Positions 35,239 through 44,570 of a stretch of 64,000 nt of DNA are shown here, piece after piece. This stretch comes from Cellulomonas xylanilytica (GTDB taxonomy: Bacteria; Actinomycetota; Actinomycetes; Actinomycetales; Cellulomonadaceae): assembly GCF_007989805.1 (NCBI RefSeq), contig NZ_BJUB01000009.1, positions 1-64,000 of the forward strand, in the 5' to 3' direction. Made by a program: the position numbers and the translations under genes. The notes under the pieces are model-generated. The model saw only the letters and a list, made by a program, of their open reading frames with translations, was not told the DNA's origin and searched no databases. Each line of letters opens with the position of its first letter. Position 1 is the stretch's first letter.

Positions 35239-36144
35239 GTGACGCGCAAGGGCGGCAAGGCCGTCGACGACCAGGCGGGGACCGCCTCCGCGACCCCTGC
35301 CGTCGAGTCGGTCGACACCGTCCCGACCCCGTCGGTGGCGGCGCGCAAGGCTGTCGTGGACGCACGCAAGGCGGCCGCTCACAAGGCCCGCCAGCGCGTC
35401 GCCGTGATCATCCCCGCCAAGGACGAGTCGCGACGCATCGCGGCGACCGTCCGCTCGGCGCGCGCCATCCCGCACGTGGACCTGGTGCTGGTCGTCGACG
35501 ACGGCTCCGAGGACAACACGCAGCACGTCGCGCGGGAGGCGGGCGCGGTCGTCGTCCGGCACTCGCACAACCGCGGCAAGGCCGCCGCGATGGAGACCGG
35601 CGCCGCCGTCGTCGCCATGCGTGACGCGCCCGACCGTCAGCCGCGGATCCTGCTGTTCATCGACGGCGACCTGGGCGAGACGGCGGTGAACACCGCGCCG
35701 CTGGTGCCGCCGGTGTTCGAGGGGCACGCGGACCTGGCGATCGCGCTGATCCCCCCGCAGCCGGGTGCCGGTGGCCGGGGGATCGTCGTCGGCGCCGCCC
35801 GTCGGGCGATCACGTCGATGACCGGCTGGACCCCGACGCAGCCCCTGTCCGGCATGCGCTGCCTGACCCGGGAGGCGTTCGAGGCGGCGACCCCGCTGGC
35901 CCACGGGTGGGGCGTCGAGACCGGCATGACGATCGACCTGCTGCGCCGCGGCTTCCGCGTCGTCGAGGTGCCGTGCGACCTGAAGCACCGCCCGTCGGGG
36001 TCGGACCTCAAGGGTCAGCTCCACCGCGCGGCGCAGTACCGGGACGTGCAGCTGGCGGTCAACGCCCGCCGCGTCCGCCGGGCCGCGGGCGCCGTGCGGC
36101 GCACGGTCACACCCGAGCAGAAACCTCCGCAGACGCACCGCTAG
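35239..36144 (+). CDS. Family 2 glycosyltransferase
   Basis: A 301-residue GT-A glycosyltransferase: RVAVIIPAKDESRRIAATVRSAR, VVDDGSEDNT for nucleotide-sugar binding, and metal site LLFIDGDLGE. It resembles glucosyl-3-phosphoglycerate synthase or dolichyl-phosphate mannosyltransferase-like GT2 enzymes. About 50 charged residues precede the catalytic domain. No membrane helix is present. Its 3' end overlaps the convergent membrane protein gene by 38 bp. Substrate cannot be told. Confidence 0.88.
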   Translation: MTRKGGKAVDDQAGTASATPAVESVDTVPTPSVAARKAVVDARKAAAHKARQRVAVIIPAKDESRRIAATVRSARAIPHVDLVLVVDDGSEDNTQHVAREAGAVVVRHSHNRGKAAAMETGAAVVAMRDAPDRQPRILLFIDGDLGETAVNTAPLVPPVFEGHADLAIALIPPQPGAGGRGIVVGAARRAITSMTGWTPTQPLSGMRCLTREAFEAATPLAHGWGVETGMTIDLLRRGFRVVEVPCDLKHRPSGSDLKGQLHRAAQYRDVQLAVNARRVRRAAGAVRRTVTPEQKPPQTHR

Positions 36145-38422
36145 CCGGCTCGTCCGGCTCGCCGTCCGGGGCGCCGAGCCGCCACTGGGCCGCGGCGGCG
36201 ACGAGGCACGGGACCGCGAGGGCGATCCCGGTCGCCGGGACCACGATGCCCGAGTCGTTCATGAGGAACCCGACGGTCAGCGCGGCCGCGATCGAGGCGA
36301 CCGCGGGCCGCAGGAGCGGGACCGCGCGGGTCAGCCCGGCCAGCGGACCCTGGCCCATCAGCTCGCCGCGGCGCGGGCGGCCGCCGACGACCACCAGCCA
36401 CGTCAGGGCGATGCCGCCGATGGCGGTCACCAGGTACCGCCACGACGTCAGCACCCGCAGGTTCACGGCGATCTTGCGGCCGACGACGTCCCACAGACCG
36501 CCGTCGAGCACGGTCGCGAAGAACCGGCCCAGGTGGGTGCGGTCGGCCGGTGGGCGCATCCAGTCGAGCACCGCGAACCCGCCGACCACGACGGCGCCGA
36601 CGAGCGCGATCAGCGCGACCGACCGCCAGCTCACCTTGCGACCGCTGACGACGATGGTCAGCATCGCGAACGCGAGGATCAGCGCCGGCGGGCCACCGAA
36701 GTCGCTGCCGAGCCCGGGGGCCCCGTCGACGACCACGATTAGCAGCCCGAGGCCGGCGACGACCGCGGTCGCGATCCCGCGCCGGCCGCGCCGCAGCAGC
36801 GGGTCGGCGATCGCGACGGCGAGCAGCAGGCCGGCCGCCGTGAGCAGGGCGAACGCCTGGTTGCTCATGCCGTAGAAGCGCGCGGCGAGCACCCGGTGGG
36901 CGCCCATGGGGGAGTCGATGACGAGCGTGGACCCGGTGCACGCGTCGACCACGAGCACCGCGACCGTGACCCCCGCCACCACCCCCGCCGGTCCCAGCAG
37001 GTTGCGTCGCCAGGGTCCGACCAGCGCGACGGTCGTGATGAGCGCGGTCCACCCGAGCAGCACCCACCAGAACGCGGCGACCGGCATGTCGGAGCGCCAC
37101 CACGGGATCGTGTTGGTCAGGAACGAGGCCACCGGCGCGGCGGCGAGCGCGAGCGCGGACACCTGCAGCACGCGCAGCGCCGGCCGCAGCGGGGCACGGT
37201 CGGAGCGGCCGCGACGGGTCAGGATGATCGCCGCAGCCACGAACAGGACCGCCTGCACGAGCACGAGCCGGGTCGAGTACGCGCCGCTGACGCGGGTGAC
37301 CATCGTGGCGTGCCGCTGGATGTCGAGCAGCTGCGCGACGCGCACGGACGCGGTGGCGACGGACGGGCCGGGCAGGATCACGGCGCCGCTGAGGGACGCC
37401 GCGCTGCTCTCGAGCCCGACGCCGTCCAGCAGCGTCGGCGTCACGTCGACCGTCTGGACGAGCCCGGCCTGGCGGGTGGACCCCGACGTCAGCAGGCTGT
37501 CGACGTACTGCGTGCCGTCCGGGGCCAGCCCCGAGGCTGCGGCCAGCTGGAGCGCGGTGCGTCCGGAGTCGGCGAGCGAGACGACGAGGACGGTCGCGCC
37601 GGAGCGCTGCGCACCGGCGATCGCGGCGCCGATGCGGGCGTCGATGACCTGGGCCTGGAGCGCGCGCGACGGCTCGATGATCGCGTCCGGGGTGGAGACC
37701 TCCGGGGGCGACGGCTCCTCGAGCGCGTCGTCCGGCGCGGTCGCGGTCGGCTGCGGGGTGCTCGGCCGCGGGTTCGTCGCGTAGCCCGGGTCGCGCAGGG
37801 ACCCGGCGTCGACGACCACGAGCCGGGAGGCGCCCAGCGCGTCGCGCACCGCCCGGGTGAGGCCCGTGCTGGTGGCCGGGAGGATCTCGTGCGTCCCGAC
37901 AGGGAGGCCGGCGGCGTCCGCGAGCGCGATCGCGGCACCGGGCCCTATGCCCGTGGCGGCCGTCCCGGACTCGGCGAGCATGTCCCCGAGGAACCCCGGC
38001 CGAGCCCCGTACGACTCGGCGTCGGCCGCGGCGACGTAGTCGTCCCAGCCGGGGACCTGCCCGGTGTCGCCCGGGTCGCGCAGGGTGCGGCAGGTGCCGT
38101 CGTCGGCCCGCACGTCCGCGGCCCGGGTGCCGCTGGAGACGGCGAGCCAGCCGTCCGCGGGGCAGGACCGCGACGCGACGCTCCGGGCGGCGACCAGGCC
38201 GACCGACCCCTCGCGGGACAGGCTCCAGAGCGCCGGGGTGGTGAGGGTGGTGACGTCGTCCCAGCGGACGCCGGTCATGCCGACCAGGAGCACCGGCGGT
38301 GCGGGCGACGGCTCCTCCGCCGCCCCAGCCGGCGTCGCCAGGAGGATCCCCACCAGGCCCAGCACGAGGGTGAGCACCGCACCGCGGAGCACGGACGCGC
38401 GCGGGCGGGCAGGGGTCAGCAC
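36107..38422 (-). CDS. Large membrane protein with alkaline-phosphatase-like ectodomain
   Basis: A 771-residue protein: signal peptide or first helix (about 15-35), then about 340 extracellular residues resembling the alkaline phosphatase/PglZ superfamily (PPVLLVGMTGVRWDDVT...TPALWSLSREGSVGL), with TVLVVSLADSG and TPTLLDGVGL. Ten or more membrane helices follow from about residue 385, ending in an acidic tail. Actinobacteria carry such proteins in cell-envelope loci; enzymatic activity is unproven. GTG 38422 starts right before the signal peptide. The pheA gene is divergent. Confidence 0.8.
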   Translation of the reverse strand: MLTPARPRASVLRGAVLTLVLGLVGILLATPAGAAEEPSPAPPVLLVGMTGVRWDDVTTLTTPALWSLSREGSVGLVAARSVASRSCPADGWLAVSSGTRAADVRADDGTCRTLRDPGDTGQVPGWDDYVAAADAESYGARPGFLGDMLAESGTAATGIGPGAAIALADAAGLPVGTHEILPATSTGLTRAVRDALGASRLVVVDAGSLRDPGYATNPRPSTPQPTATAPDDALEEPSPPEVSTPDAIIEPSRALQAQVIDARIGAAIAGAQRSGATVLVVSLADSGRTALQLAAASGLAPDGTQYVDSLLTSGSTRQAGLVQTVDVTPTLLDGVGLESSAASLSGAVILPGPSVATASVRVAQLLDIQRHATMVTRVSGAYSTRLVLVQAVLFVAAAIILTRRGRSDRAPLRPALRVLQVSALALAAAPVASFLTNTIPWWRSDMPVAAFWWVLLGWTALITTVALVGPWRRNLLGPAGVVAGVTVAVLVVDACTGSTLVIDSPMGAHRVLAARFYGMSNQAFALLTAAGLLLAVAIADPLLRRGRRGIATAVVAGLGLLIVVVDGAPGLGSDFGGPPALILAFAMLTIVVSGRKVSWRSVALIALVGAVVVGGFAVLDWMRPPADRTHLGRFFATVLDGGLWDVVGRKIAVNLRVLTSWRYLVTAIGGIALTWLVVVGGRPRRGELMGQGPLAGLTRAVPLLRPAVASIAAALTVGFLMNDSGIVVPATGIALAVPCLVAAAAQWRLGAPDGEPDEPASGASAEVSARV

Positions 38423-38512
38423 CGTTCCAGCCTACGGGCGCACTACCCTCGACCCCGGCGACGCTGTGGGGTATCCGTGCAGCGTGCACATCATCTGCAC
38501 GGGAGGGACGCC

Positions 38513-39460
38513 ATGTCCGAGGGGCTGCCGCGGTACGCGTACCTGGGTCCGGCCGGCACGTTCACCGAGGCGGCCCTGCGTCAGGTCGCGCCCGTCGGCG
38601 AGTGCGTCGACCTGCCGGTGTCCGACGTGTCGTCGGCCATCGAGGCCGTGCGGACGGGCGACGCTGACTTCGCGGTGGTGGCCATCGAGAGCACCGTCGA
38701 GGGCGGCGTCACCGCGACGCTCGACAGCCTCGCGGGGGGCGACCCCCTGGTGATCGTGCGCGAGATGCTGGTGCCGGTGCAGTTCACGCTCGCCGCCGCA
38801 CCCTTCGTGCGGATCGAGGACGTCCGCCGCATCTCCGCCCACCCGCACGCCTGGGTGCAGTGCCGGCGCTGGCTGGCGCGTCACCTGCCGTCGGTGGTGC
38901 ACGTCCCCGCGACGTCCAACACCGCGCCGGCCGCCCTGATCGCTGCCGGAGGGGCCGAGCTCCCGTTCGACGCCGCGCTCGTCCCGCCCGCCGCCGTCGA
39001 CTCCTACGGCCTGGTGCCGCTGGCCGTCGACGTCGCGGACAACGTCTCCGCGCAGACCCGGTTCGTCGTCGTCGGCCACCCCGGCGCCGTGCCGCCGCGC
39101 ACCGGTGCGGACAAGACGACCCTGGTCGTGCACCTGCCCGACAACGAGGCGGGTGCGCTGCTCGCGATGCTCGAGCAGTTCGCGGTGCGCGGCGTGAACC
39201 TGTCCCGGATCGAGTCGCGGCCCATCGGCGACGCGCTCGGCCGCTACTCCTTCTCGCTCGACGCGGAGGGCCACATCACCGACGAGCGCGTGGGCGAGGC
39301 CGTCATGGGTCTGCACCGCCGGTGCCCGTACGTCCGGTTCCTCGGCTCCTACCCGCGCGCCGACGCGGTCGAGCCGACCGTGCACGTGGGCACCGCGGAC
39401 ACGGACTTCGTCGGCGCGCGCACCTGGCTGCAGGCGCTGCGCAGCGGCACCGCGACCTGA
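38513..39460 (+). CDS. pheA: Prephenate dehydratase
   Basis: A 315-residue monofunctional prephenate dehydratase making phenylpyruvate for phenylalanine synthesis. YLGPAGTFTEAAL starts the catalytic domain, the Thr-Arg-Phe motif is in NVSAQTRFVVVG, and an ACT domain (about 205-285) has the Phe-binding ESRPIG motif for feedback inhibition. ATG 38513 has GGGAGGGA upstream. It is divergent from the membrane protein gene and converges on the lipid kinase gene with 4 bp between stops. Confidence 0.97.
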   Translation: MSEGLPRYAYLGPAGTFTEAALRQVAPVGECVDLPVSDVSSAIEAVRTGDADFAVVAIESTVEGGVTATLDSLAGGDPLVIVREMLVPVQFTLAAAPFVRIEDVRRISAHPHAWVQCRRWLARHLPSVVHVPATSNTAPAALIAAGGAELPFDAALVPPAAVDSYGLVPLAVDVADNVSAQTRFVVVGHPGAVPPRTGADKTTLVVHLPDNEAGALLAMLEQFAVRGVNLSRIESRPIGDALGRYSFSLDAEGHITDERVGEAVMGLHRRCPYVRFLGSYPRADAVEPTVHVGTADTDFVGARTWLQALRSGTAT

Positions 39461-39464
39461 CGCG

Positions 39465-40628
39465 TCAGACCACCGGCACGCGCACGACGAGCGCCGCGTG
39501 GTCCACCCGCGCGGACAGCTCGGTGACGCGGCCGACGATGTCGCCGTCGACCTGCACGTGCTCGCCGCCCTGCACCACCACGCGGACCTCCTGCGCCCGC
39601 GTGTGGTCGATGCGGCCGATCTTGGCCGGCAGGTCGTTGCGCACGCCCGCGCCCTGGAGCATCACCTCGCCGAACAGCTGGGCCCAGCCGGCGATCCCGC
39701 CGCGCGTGTCGATGGCCGCGATGTCCAGCCACCCGTCGTCGAGCTCGGCGTCCGGCAGCAGCGTGATGCCGCCGGGCAGCCTGCCGCAGTTGCCGATGAG
39801 CAGGCTGCGCAGGCGGGTCGACGTCATGGGCTGCTCGTCGAGCCGGACGTGCACGCGGGTGCGCCGGCCGTGCAGGTGGCGCATGCCGGAGACGAAGTAC
39901 GCGATCCAGCCGACCCGCGCCTTGAGCTGCTCGTCGGTGTCGGCCACCATCGCGGCGTCGAACCCGAGCCCGGCGATGACGAGGAAGATGTGGTCGCGCG
40001 GAAGGTCCGGCAGGGCCGTCGAGAGCACCTCCGCCGCGTCGCTGACCGGGTCGTCGAGCTCCGACTGCCACCGGTGCACCCGCAGCCAGCCCACGTCGAT
40101 CGTCCGGTCCCGGCCCTCCAGCGCGGTGCGCAGCGCGGCCATCGCGTCGCTGAGCGGCAGGTCGAGGTTGCGGGCCAGCAGGTTCCCCGTCCCCACCGGG
40201 ATGAGGCCCATCGGGACCCCCGTGCCGACGAGCCCCTCGGCCACCGCCCGCACCGTGCCGTCGCCACCGATCGCGACGACGACGTCCGCGCCCTGGGCGA
40301 CCGCGGCCCGCGTCTGACCGACGCCCGGGTCCGCGATGGTCGTCTCGAACCACAGCGGCCGGGGCAGCCCCTGGTCCGCGCAGGCGTTCAGCACCGCCAG
40401 CCGGAGCGCAGGGACGTCCTGCTTGGAGGGGTTGGCGACGAAGGCCACGAGCTGTCCGGTCTCGTCGACGTCCCGCGCGAGCCGCAGCTCCCGCGCGCCC
40501 GGACCGCTGCGCGGCGACTCGATCCGTCGCCGCAGCTCCCGCTGCCGCAACCACAGGATCGCCACCAGAAGGAGGGAGGCGACCGCCACGACGGCCGCGC
40601 ACACGGCCACCCACGCCTCCCAGGTCAT
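39465..40628 (-). CDS. Diacylglycerol kinase-family lipid kinase
   Basis: A 387-residue DagK-like kinase. An N-terminal membrane helix (about 7-27) anchors it; the catalytic domain has VVVAIGGDGTVRAVAEGL and the nucleotide-binding PVGTGNLLARNL, followed by the beta-sandwich with LDDGWLDIAAID. It probably phosphorylates diacylglycerol or a related lipid in phospholipid recycling. ATG 40628. The N-terminal anchor is unusual, as most bacterial members are soluble. Confidence 0.9.
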   Translation of the reverse strand: MTWEAWVAVCAAVVAVASLLLVAILWLRQRELRRRIESPRSGPGARELRLARDVDETGQLVAFVANPSKQDVPALRLAVLNACADQGLPRPLWFETTIADPGVGQTRAAVAQGADVVVAIGGDGTVRAVAEGLVGTGVPMGLIPVGTGNLLARNLDLPLSDAMAALRTALEGRDRTIDVGWLRVHRWQSELDDPVSDAAEVLSTALPDLPRDHIFLVIAGLGFDAAMVADTDEQLKARVGWIAYFVSGMRHLHGRRTRVHVRLDEQPMTSTRLRSLLIGNCGRLPGGITLLPDAELDDGWLDIAAIDTRGGIAGWAQLFGEVMLQGAGVRNDLPAKIGRIDHTRAQEVRVVVQGGEHVQVDGDIVGRVTELSARVDHAALVVRVPVV

Positions 40629-40678
40629 GTGCCGAATCTACGGCCCGCCCGCTGCGCACCCGCTGCACGGGTTGCGGG

Positions 40679-40747
40679 GCGAGATCGTGGCTCCGTCGCG
40701 AGACCGTCGGTGCGCACCCACGATCTCGTGCCGGACCCACGATCTCG
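40679..40747. repeat. 69-bp palindromic intergenic repeat, copy 2
   Basis: Second copy of the element at 24161-24229 in the same orientation. Here the stem is less perfect, but CGAGATCGTG and its complement recur (GATCTCG near 40741). It lies between the divergent lipid kinase and serS genes, about 90 bp before the serS promoter. Confidence 0.7.
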
Positions 40748-40836
40748 ACGGCCCGGCCACCACCCCACCGCTGCCCCACGAGCGGCGACCTCGAGGGCCG
40801 GGTGGGCGCCCGTCCGGTGGCATCCGGTCTGGTCGG

Positions 40837-40842
40837 TAGGGT
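40837..40842 (+). promoter_or_regulatory. Leaderless -10 box of serS
   Basis: TAGGGT ends 6 nt before GTG 40849. With no 5' leader there is no room for a T-box riboswitch. Confidence 0.65.
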
Positions 40843-40848
40843 TCTGGG

Positions 40849-42114
40849 GTGATCGATCTGCGGCTCCTGCGGGAGGATCCCGACCTTGTCCGCGCCAGCC
40901 AGACGGCTCGCGGCGACGACCCCCACCTGGTCGACCAGGTGCTCGACGCCGACGCGCGCCGACGCTCCGCGCTGACCGAGTTCGAGACGCTGCGGGCCGA
41001 GCAGAAGTCTTTGGGCAAGCTCGTCGCGCAGGCTCAGGGCGACGAGAAGCAGGCGCTGCTGACCCGCGCCAAGCACCTCGCCGAGCAGGTCAAGGCGCTG
41101 CAGTCCGACGCCGAGGCCGCCGAGGCCGTCGCCGCGGAGCTGAGCCGGAAGATCTCGAACATCGTCGAGGACGGCGTCCCCGTGGGCGGCGAGGACGACT
41201 ACGTCGTGCTCAAGCACGTGGGGGACAAGCCCGCGTTCGACTTCCCGGTGCGCGACCACCTCGAGCTGGGCGAGGGGCTCGCGGCCATCGACACCGAGCG
41301 CGGCGCCAAGGTGTCCGGTGCGCGGTTCTACTACCTCACGGGGATCGGTGCGCGCCTCGAGCTCGCGCTGCTGAACGCGGCCGTCGACAAGGCCCTGAGC
41401 GCCGGCTTCACACCCGTCATCACCCCGACGCTGGTCAAGCCCGAGATCATGGCCGGCACCGGCTTCCTCGGTGCGCACGCGGACGAGATCTACCACCTGC
41501 CGGCCGACGACCTGTACCTCGTCGGCACCAGCGAGGTCGCGCTCGCGGGCTACCACTCGGGGGAGATCCTCGACCTGTCGGACGGTCCCAGGCGGTACGC
41601 CGGCTGGTCGGCCTGCTACCGCCGGGAGGCCGGCTCGTACGGCAAGGACACCCGCGGGATCATCCGGGTCCACCAGTTCCACAAGGTCGAGGCGTTCAGC
41701 TGGACGACGATCGAGGACGCCGCCGACGAGCACCGCCGCATCCTGTCCTGGGAGGAGGAGATGCTCGCGCTCGCGGAGCTGCCGTACCGCGTCATCGACA
41801 CCGCCGCCGGGGACCTGGGTTCGAGCGCGGCCCGCAAGTTCGACTGCGAGGCGTGGCTGCCGAGCCAGGAGCGGTACCTCGAGCTGACGTCGACGTCGAA
41901 CTGCACCACGTTCCAGGCCCGCCGCCTGGGCGTCCGCGAGCGCACGGCGGACGGCTCGACGCGCGCGGTGGCCACCCTCAACGGGACGCTGGCGACCACC
42001 CGCTGGATCGTCGCGCTGCTCGAGAACCACCAGCAGGCCGACGGGTCGGTCCGCGTGCCCGCGGGGCTGCGTCCGTACCTGGGCGGCCTCGAGGTGCTGG
42101 AGCCGGTGCGATGA
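40849..42114 (+). CDS. serS: Seryl-tRNA synthetase
   Basis: A 421-residue class II synthetase charging tRNA-Ser. Residues 1-110 are the coiled-coil tRNA-binding arm; the core has motif 2 ([29 protein letters not shown] region) and motif 3 ([19 protein letters not shown]). GTG 40849 gives the canonical [13 protein letters not shown]-terminus. It is co-translated with the HAD phosphatase through an ATGA overlap. Confidence 0.98.
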   Translation: MIDLRLLREDPDLVRASQTARGDDPHLVDQVLDADARRRSALTEFETLRAEQKSLGKLVAQAQGDEKQALLTRAKHLAEQVKALQSDAEAAEAVAAELSRKISNIVEDGVPVGGEDDYVVLKHVGDKPAFDFPVRDHLELGEGLAAIDTERGAKVSGARFYYLTGIGARLELALLNAAVDKALSAGFTPVITPTLVKPEIMAGTGFLGAHADEIYHLPADDLYLVGTSEVALAGYHSGEILDLSDGPRRYAGWSACYRREAGSYGKDTRGIIRVHQFHKVEAFSWTTIEDAADEHRRILSWEEEMLALAELPYRVIDTAAGDLGSSAARKFDCEAWLPSQERYLELTSTSNCTTFQARRLGVRERTADGSTRAVATLNGTLATTRWIVALLENHQQADGSVRVPAGLRPYLGGLEVLEPVR

Positions 42115-42908
42115 CCCGCTGCCGCCTCGTCGCCCTCGACGTCGACGGGACCCTGATGTCCTACGACGGCGTCATCTCCGACGAGGTGCGGGCCGCGGTG
42201 CGCGCCGTGCGCGACTCGGGTCTGCACGTCGTGCTGGCGACCGGCCGCGGCGTGCACTCGGCCGCGCCGGTGGCGATGGAGCTCGGCCTGACGCAGGGGT
42301 GGGTCGTCTGCTCCAACGGGGCCGTCACCGCGCGCCTGGACCCGGCGGCGGAGAACGGCTACGAGATCGTCCGCGTGGTCACGTTCGACCCCGGCCCCGC
42401 GCTGCGCACCATCGCGCTCGAGCTGCCCGACGCCCTGTTCGCGGTCGAGGACCTGGGGCTGGGCTTCCGTGTGTCCGCCGACTTCCCCGACGGTGAGCTG
42501 TCCGGGGACCTCGAGGTGGTGTCCTGGGAGGAGCTGACCTCGACGCCGGCCACCCGTGTCGTCATCCGCAGCCCCGGCAGCACGCCCGAGCTCTTCCACG
42601 ACCTGGTCGAGCGCGTGGGCCTGCACGAGGTCGAGTACGCCGTCGGCTGGTCGGCGTGGCTGGACCTGACGCCCGGCGGCGTGTCGAAGGCCAGCGCGCT
42701 GGAGGAGGTCCGCCAGCATCTCGGCGTGCAGCCGCACGCGACGGTGGCCGTGGGCGACGGCGGGAACGACGTGCAGATGCTGCGCTGGGCGGCCCGCGGG
42801 GTCGCGATGGGCCACGCGTCGGAGGCAGTCCGCGCGGCCGCCGACGAGGTGACGGGGACGATCGACGACGACGGCGCGCTCGCGGTCCTGCACAGCCTGC
42901 TCGTCTGA
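42111..42908 (+). CDS. HAD-superfamily (Cof-type) phosphatase
   Basis: A 265-residue Cof/IIB HAD hydrolase: nucleophile Asp10 and acid Asp12 in ALDVDGTLM, motif II LATGRG, Lys in GGVSKASAL, and metal motif [11 protein letters not shown]. Such enzymes dephosphorylate sugar phosphates or cofactors such as FMN. ATG 42111 overlaps the serS stop by 4 bp; this serS-HAD pairing is common in actinobacteria. Confidence 0.93.
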   Translation: MTRCRLVALDVDGTLMSYDGVISDEVRAAVRAVRDSGLHVVLATGRGVHSAAPVAMELGLTQGWVVCSNGAVTARLDPAAENGYEIVRVVTFDPGPALRTIALELPDALFAVEDLGLGFRVSADFPDGELSGDLEVVSWEELTSTPATRVVIRSPGSTPELFHDLVERVGLHEVEYAVGWSAWLDLTPGGVSKASALEEVRQHLGVQPHATVAVGDGGNDVQMLRWAARGVAMGHASEAVRAAADEVTGTIDDDGALAVLHSLLV

Positions 42909-43025
42909 CGGACCATCTCGTCCGTCGGGACGTGCCGCATCGACGGATTCCGTCGCCTGCACCACCCGTGCACAGCTTGAGACTCAATCGTGACCGGATT
43001 GCCCCGCTGCGCCTGTTGCGTCCTT

Positions 43026-43054
43026 CTTGCGTACGCGCTTGCATCGCTTGCAAG
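43026..43054 (+). promoter_or_regulatory. CTTGC-repeat operator before the sugar ABC operon
   Basis: CTTGCG (43026), CTTGCA (43038) and CTTGCA (43047) are spaced 12 and 9 bp apart and end in the palindrome CTTGCAAG. Direct CTTGCAG-like repeats are known operators for MalR/Reg1-type LacI repressors of maltose and amylase genes in Streptomyces. A 5-1-5 palindrome (TTGAG-A-CTCAA) lies upstream at 42978-42988. Confidence 0.6.
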
Positions 43055-43104
43055 GGCGCGGGGGAACCGCCCGCGCCATTCCGACATGACGACGTGGAGG
43101 TCTC

Positions 43105-44475
43105 ATGAACGGCACGCGCACACGCCGGGGCTACAAGGCGGCGGCAGCAGCGGGAGCGGGGTTCGCACTGCTCCTGGCCGGATGCTCGGGCGGCGGTGGC
43201 GGCGACGACGACAGCACGGCGGAGCCGTCGGCGGACTGCGCCGACTTCGAGTCCTACGGCGACCTCTCGGGCAAGACGATCTCGATCTACGCCGGCATCG
43301 TCGCGCCCGAGGACCAGCCCTACATCGACTCGTTCAAGCCGTTCGAGGACTGCACCGGCGCCACGGTCGACTACCAGGCGGACAAGCAGTTCGAGCAGCA
43401 GATCCTGGTCCGCGCAGAGGCGGGCAACCCGCCGGACATCGCGATCGTCCCGCAGCCCGGCCTGCTGGCCCAGCTCGTCGGGACCGGGACCGTCGTGGCA
43501 GCCGGGGAGGGCACCGCGGCGAACGTCGACGAGTTCTGGGACCCGGCCTGGAAGGAGTACGGCTCGGTCGACGGGACGTTCTACGCGGCCCCGTCGGGCG
43601 CGAGCGTGAAGTCGCTGGTCTGGTACTCGCCCGCGCAGTTCGAGGAGAACGGCTGGGAGATCCCGACGACGCTCGACGACCTCCAGGCGCTGTCGGACGA
43701 CATCGCCGGCACGGGGATCAGGCCGTGGTGCGCGGGCATCGCGTCCGACGCCGCGACCGGCTGGCCCGTCACGGACTGGATGGAGGACATGATGCTCCGG
43801 ACGGCCGGCCCGGAGGTCTTCGACCAGTGGATCGCGCACGAGATCCCGTTCAACGCGGCGGAGCCGACCGCAGCGCTCGACGCGGTGGGCGGCTACCTGA
43901 AGAACGACGAGTACGTGAACGGCGGCTTCGGTGACGTGACCTCGATCGCCAGCACCGCGTTCCAGGACGCCGGGCTGCCGATCCTCGACGGCCAGTGCGC
44001 GCTGCACCGGCAGGCGAGCTTCTACGCGGCCAACTGGCCGGAGGGCACGGAGGTCGCCGAGGACGGCGACGTGTTCGCGTTCTACCTGCCCAGCGAGACG
44101 GCGGACGACCGGCCCGTGCTCGGCGCCGGTGAGTTCGTGACCCTGTTCGCCGACCGTCCCGAGGTGCAGGCGCTGGCGGAGTTCTGGTCCTCGGACACCT
44201 GGGCCAACATCAAGGCGCAGGCCAGCTCGGAGCTGACCGGCGGCGGCTGGATCACGGCCAACACGGGGCTGGACCAGGAGAACCTGGTCAACCCGATCGA
44301 CATCCTGTCCGCCGACATCATCCTCGACGAGAACGCGGTCTTCCGGTTCGACGGGTCGGACCGCATCCCGGCCGCCGCGAACTCGGCGTTCTGGAAGGAG
44401 GCGACGGCCTGGATCACGGGGCAGTCGACCTCCGACACGCTGGACAAGATCGAGGCCGCCTGGCCGGCGTCGTGA
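43105..44475 (+). CDS. Sugar ABC transporter substrate-binding lipoprotein
   Basis: A 456-residue lipoprotein: lipobox LAGC (Cys27), a Gly/Asp spacer, then a cluster-B type sugar-binding protein (GKTISIYAGIVAPEDQPY, AGNPPDIAIVPQPGLLAQLV, GFGDVTSIASTAFQDAGLPILDGQCALHRQ). The closest match by memory is the alpha-glucoside binding group (AglE-like). GGAGGT precedes ATG 43105. A strong hairpin after it separates it from the two permease genes, as is common where binding protein is needed in excess. Confidence 0.93.
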   Translation: MNGTRTRRGYKAAAAAGAGFALLLAGCSGGGGGDDDSTAEPSADCADFESYGDLSGKTISIYAGIVAPEDQPYIDSFKPFEDCTGATVDYQADKQFEQQILVRAEAGNPPDIAIVPQPGLLAQLVGTGTVVAAGEGTAANVDEFWDPAWKEYGSVDGTFYAAPSGASVKSLVWYSPAQFEENGWEIPTTLDDLQALSDDIAGTGIRPWCAGIASDAATGWPVTDWMEDMMLRTAGPEVFDQWIAHEIPFNAAEPTAALDAVGGYLKNDEYVNGGFGDVTSIASTAFQDAGLPILDGQCALHRQASFYAANWPEGTEVAEDGDVFAFYLPSETADDRPVLGAGEFVTLFADRPEVQALAEFWSSDTWANIKAQASSELTGGGWITANTGLDQENLVNPIDILSADIILDENAVFRFDGSDRIPAAANSAFWKEATAWITGQSTSDTLDKIEAAWPAS

Positions 44476-44480
44476 CCTGA

Positions 44481-44525
44481 GCCCGGTCCCCGGGGCGCCC
44501 TCTGCGGTGGCCCCGGGGACCGGGC
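44481..44525 (+). terminator. Intercistronic stem-loop
   Basis: A perfect 15-bp stem (GCCCGGTCCCCGGGG and its complement) with a 15-nt loop sits 6 nt after the binding-protein stop and 46 nt before the permease start. It may partly terminate or protect the upstream mRNA from 3' decay. Confidence 0.8.
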
Positions 44526-44570
44526 CTGTCCACGTCACGTCCCCAGCACCCCGTTCCCCCGGGAGGTTCG

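Noticed and set aside
39498..40848. Long plus-strand open frame across the lipid kinase gene into the serS region
   Set aside because: It opposes the clear DagK-like protein on the minus strand and its product is low-complexity Arg/Pro/Ala.
40750..40848. T-box riboswitch upstream of serS
   Set aside because: The -10 box lies 6 nt from the start codon, so there is no leader RNA to hold a T-box, and no specifier or T-box sequence was seen.
43026..43054. CTTGC repeats as a mini CRISPR or iteron origin
   Set aside because: Units are only 5-6 bp with uneven spacing, sit at a promoter, and there are no cas or replication genes.
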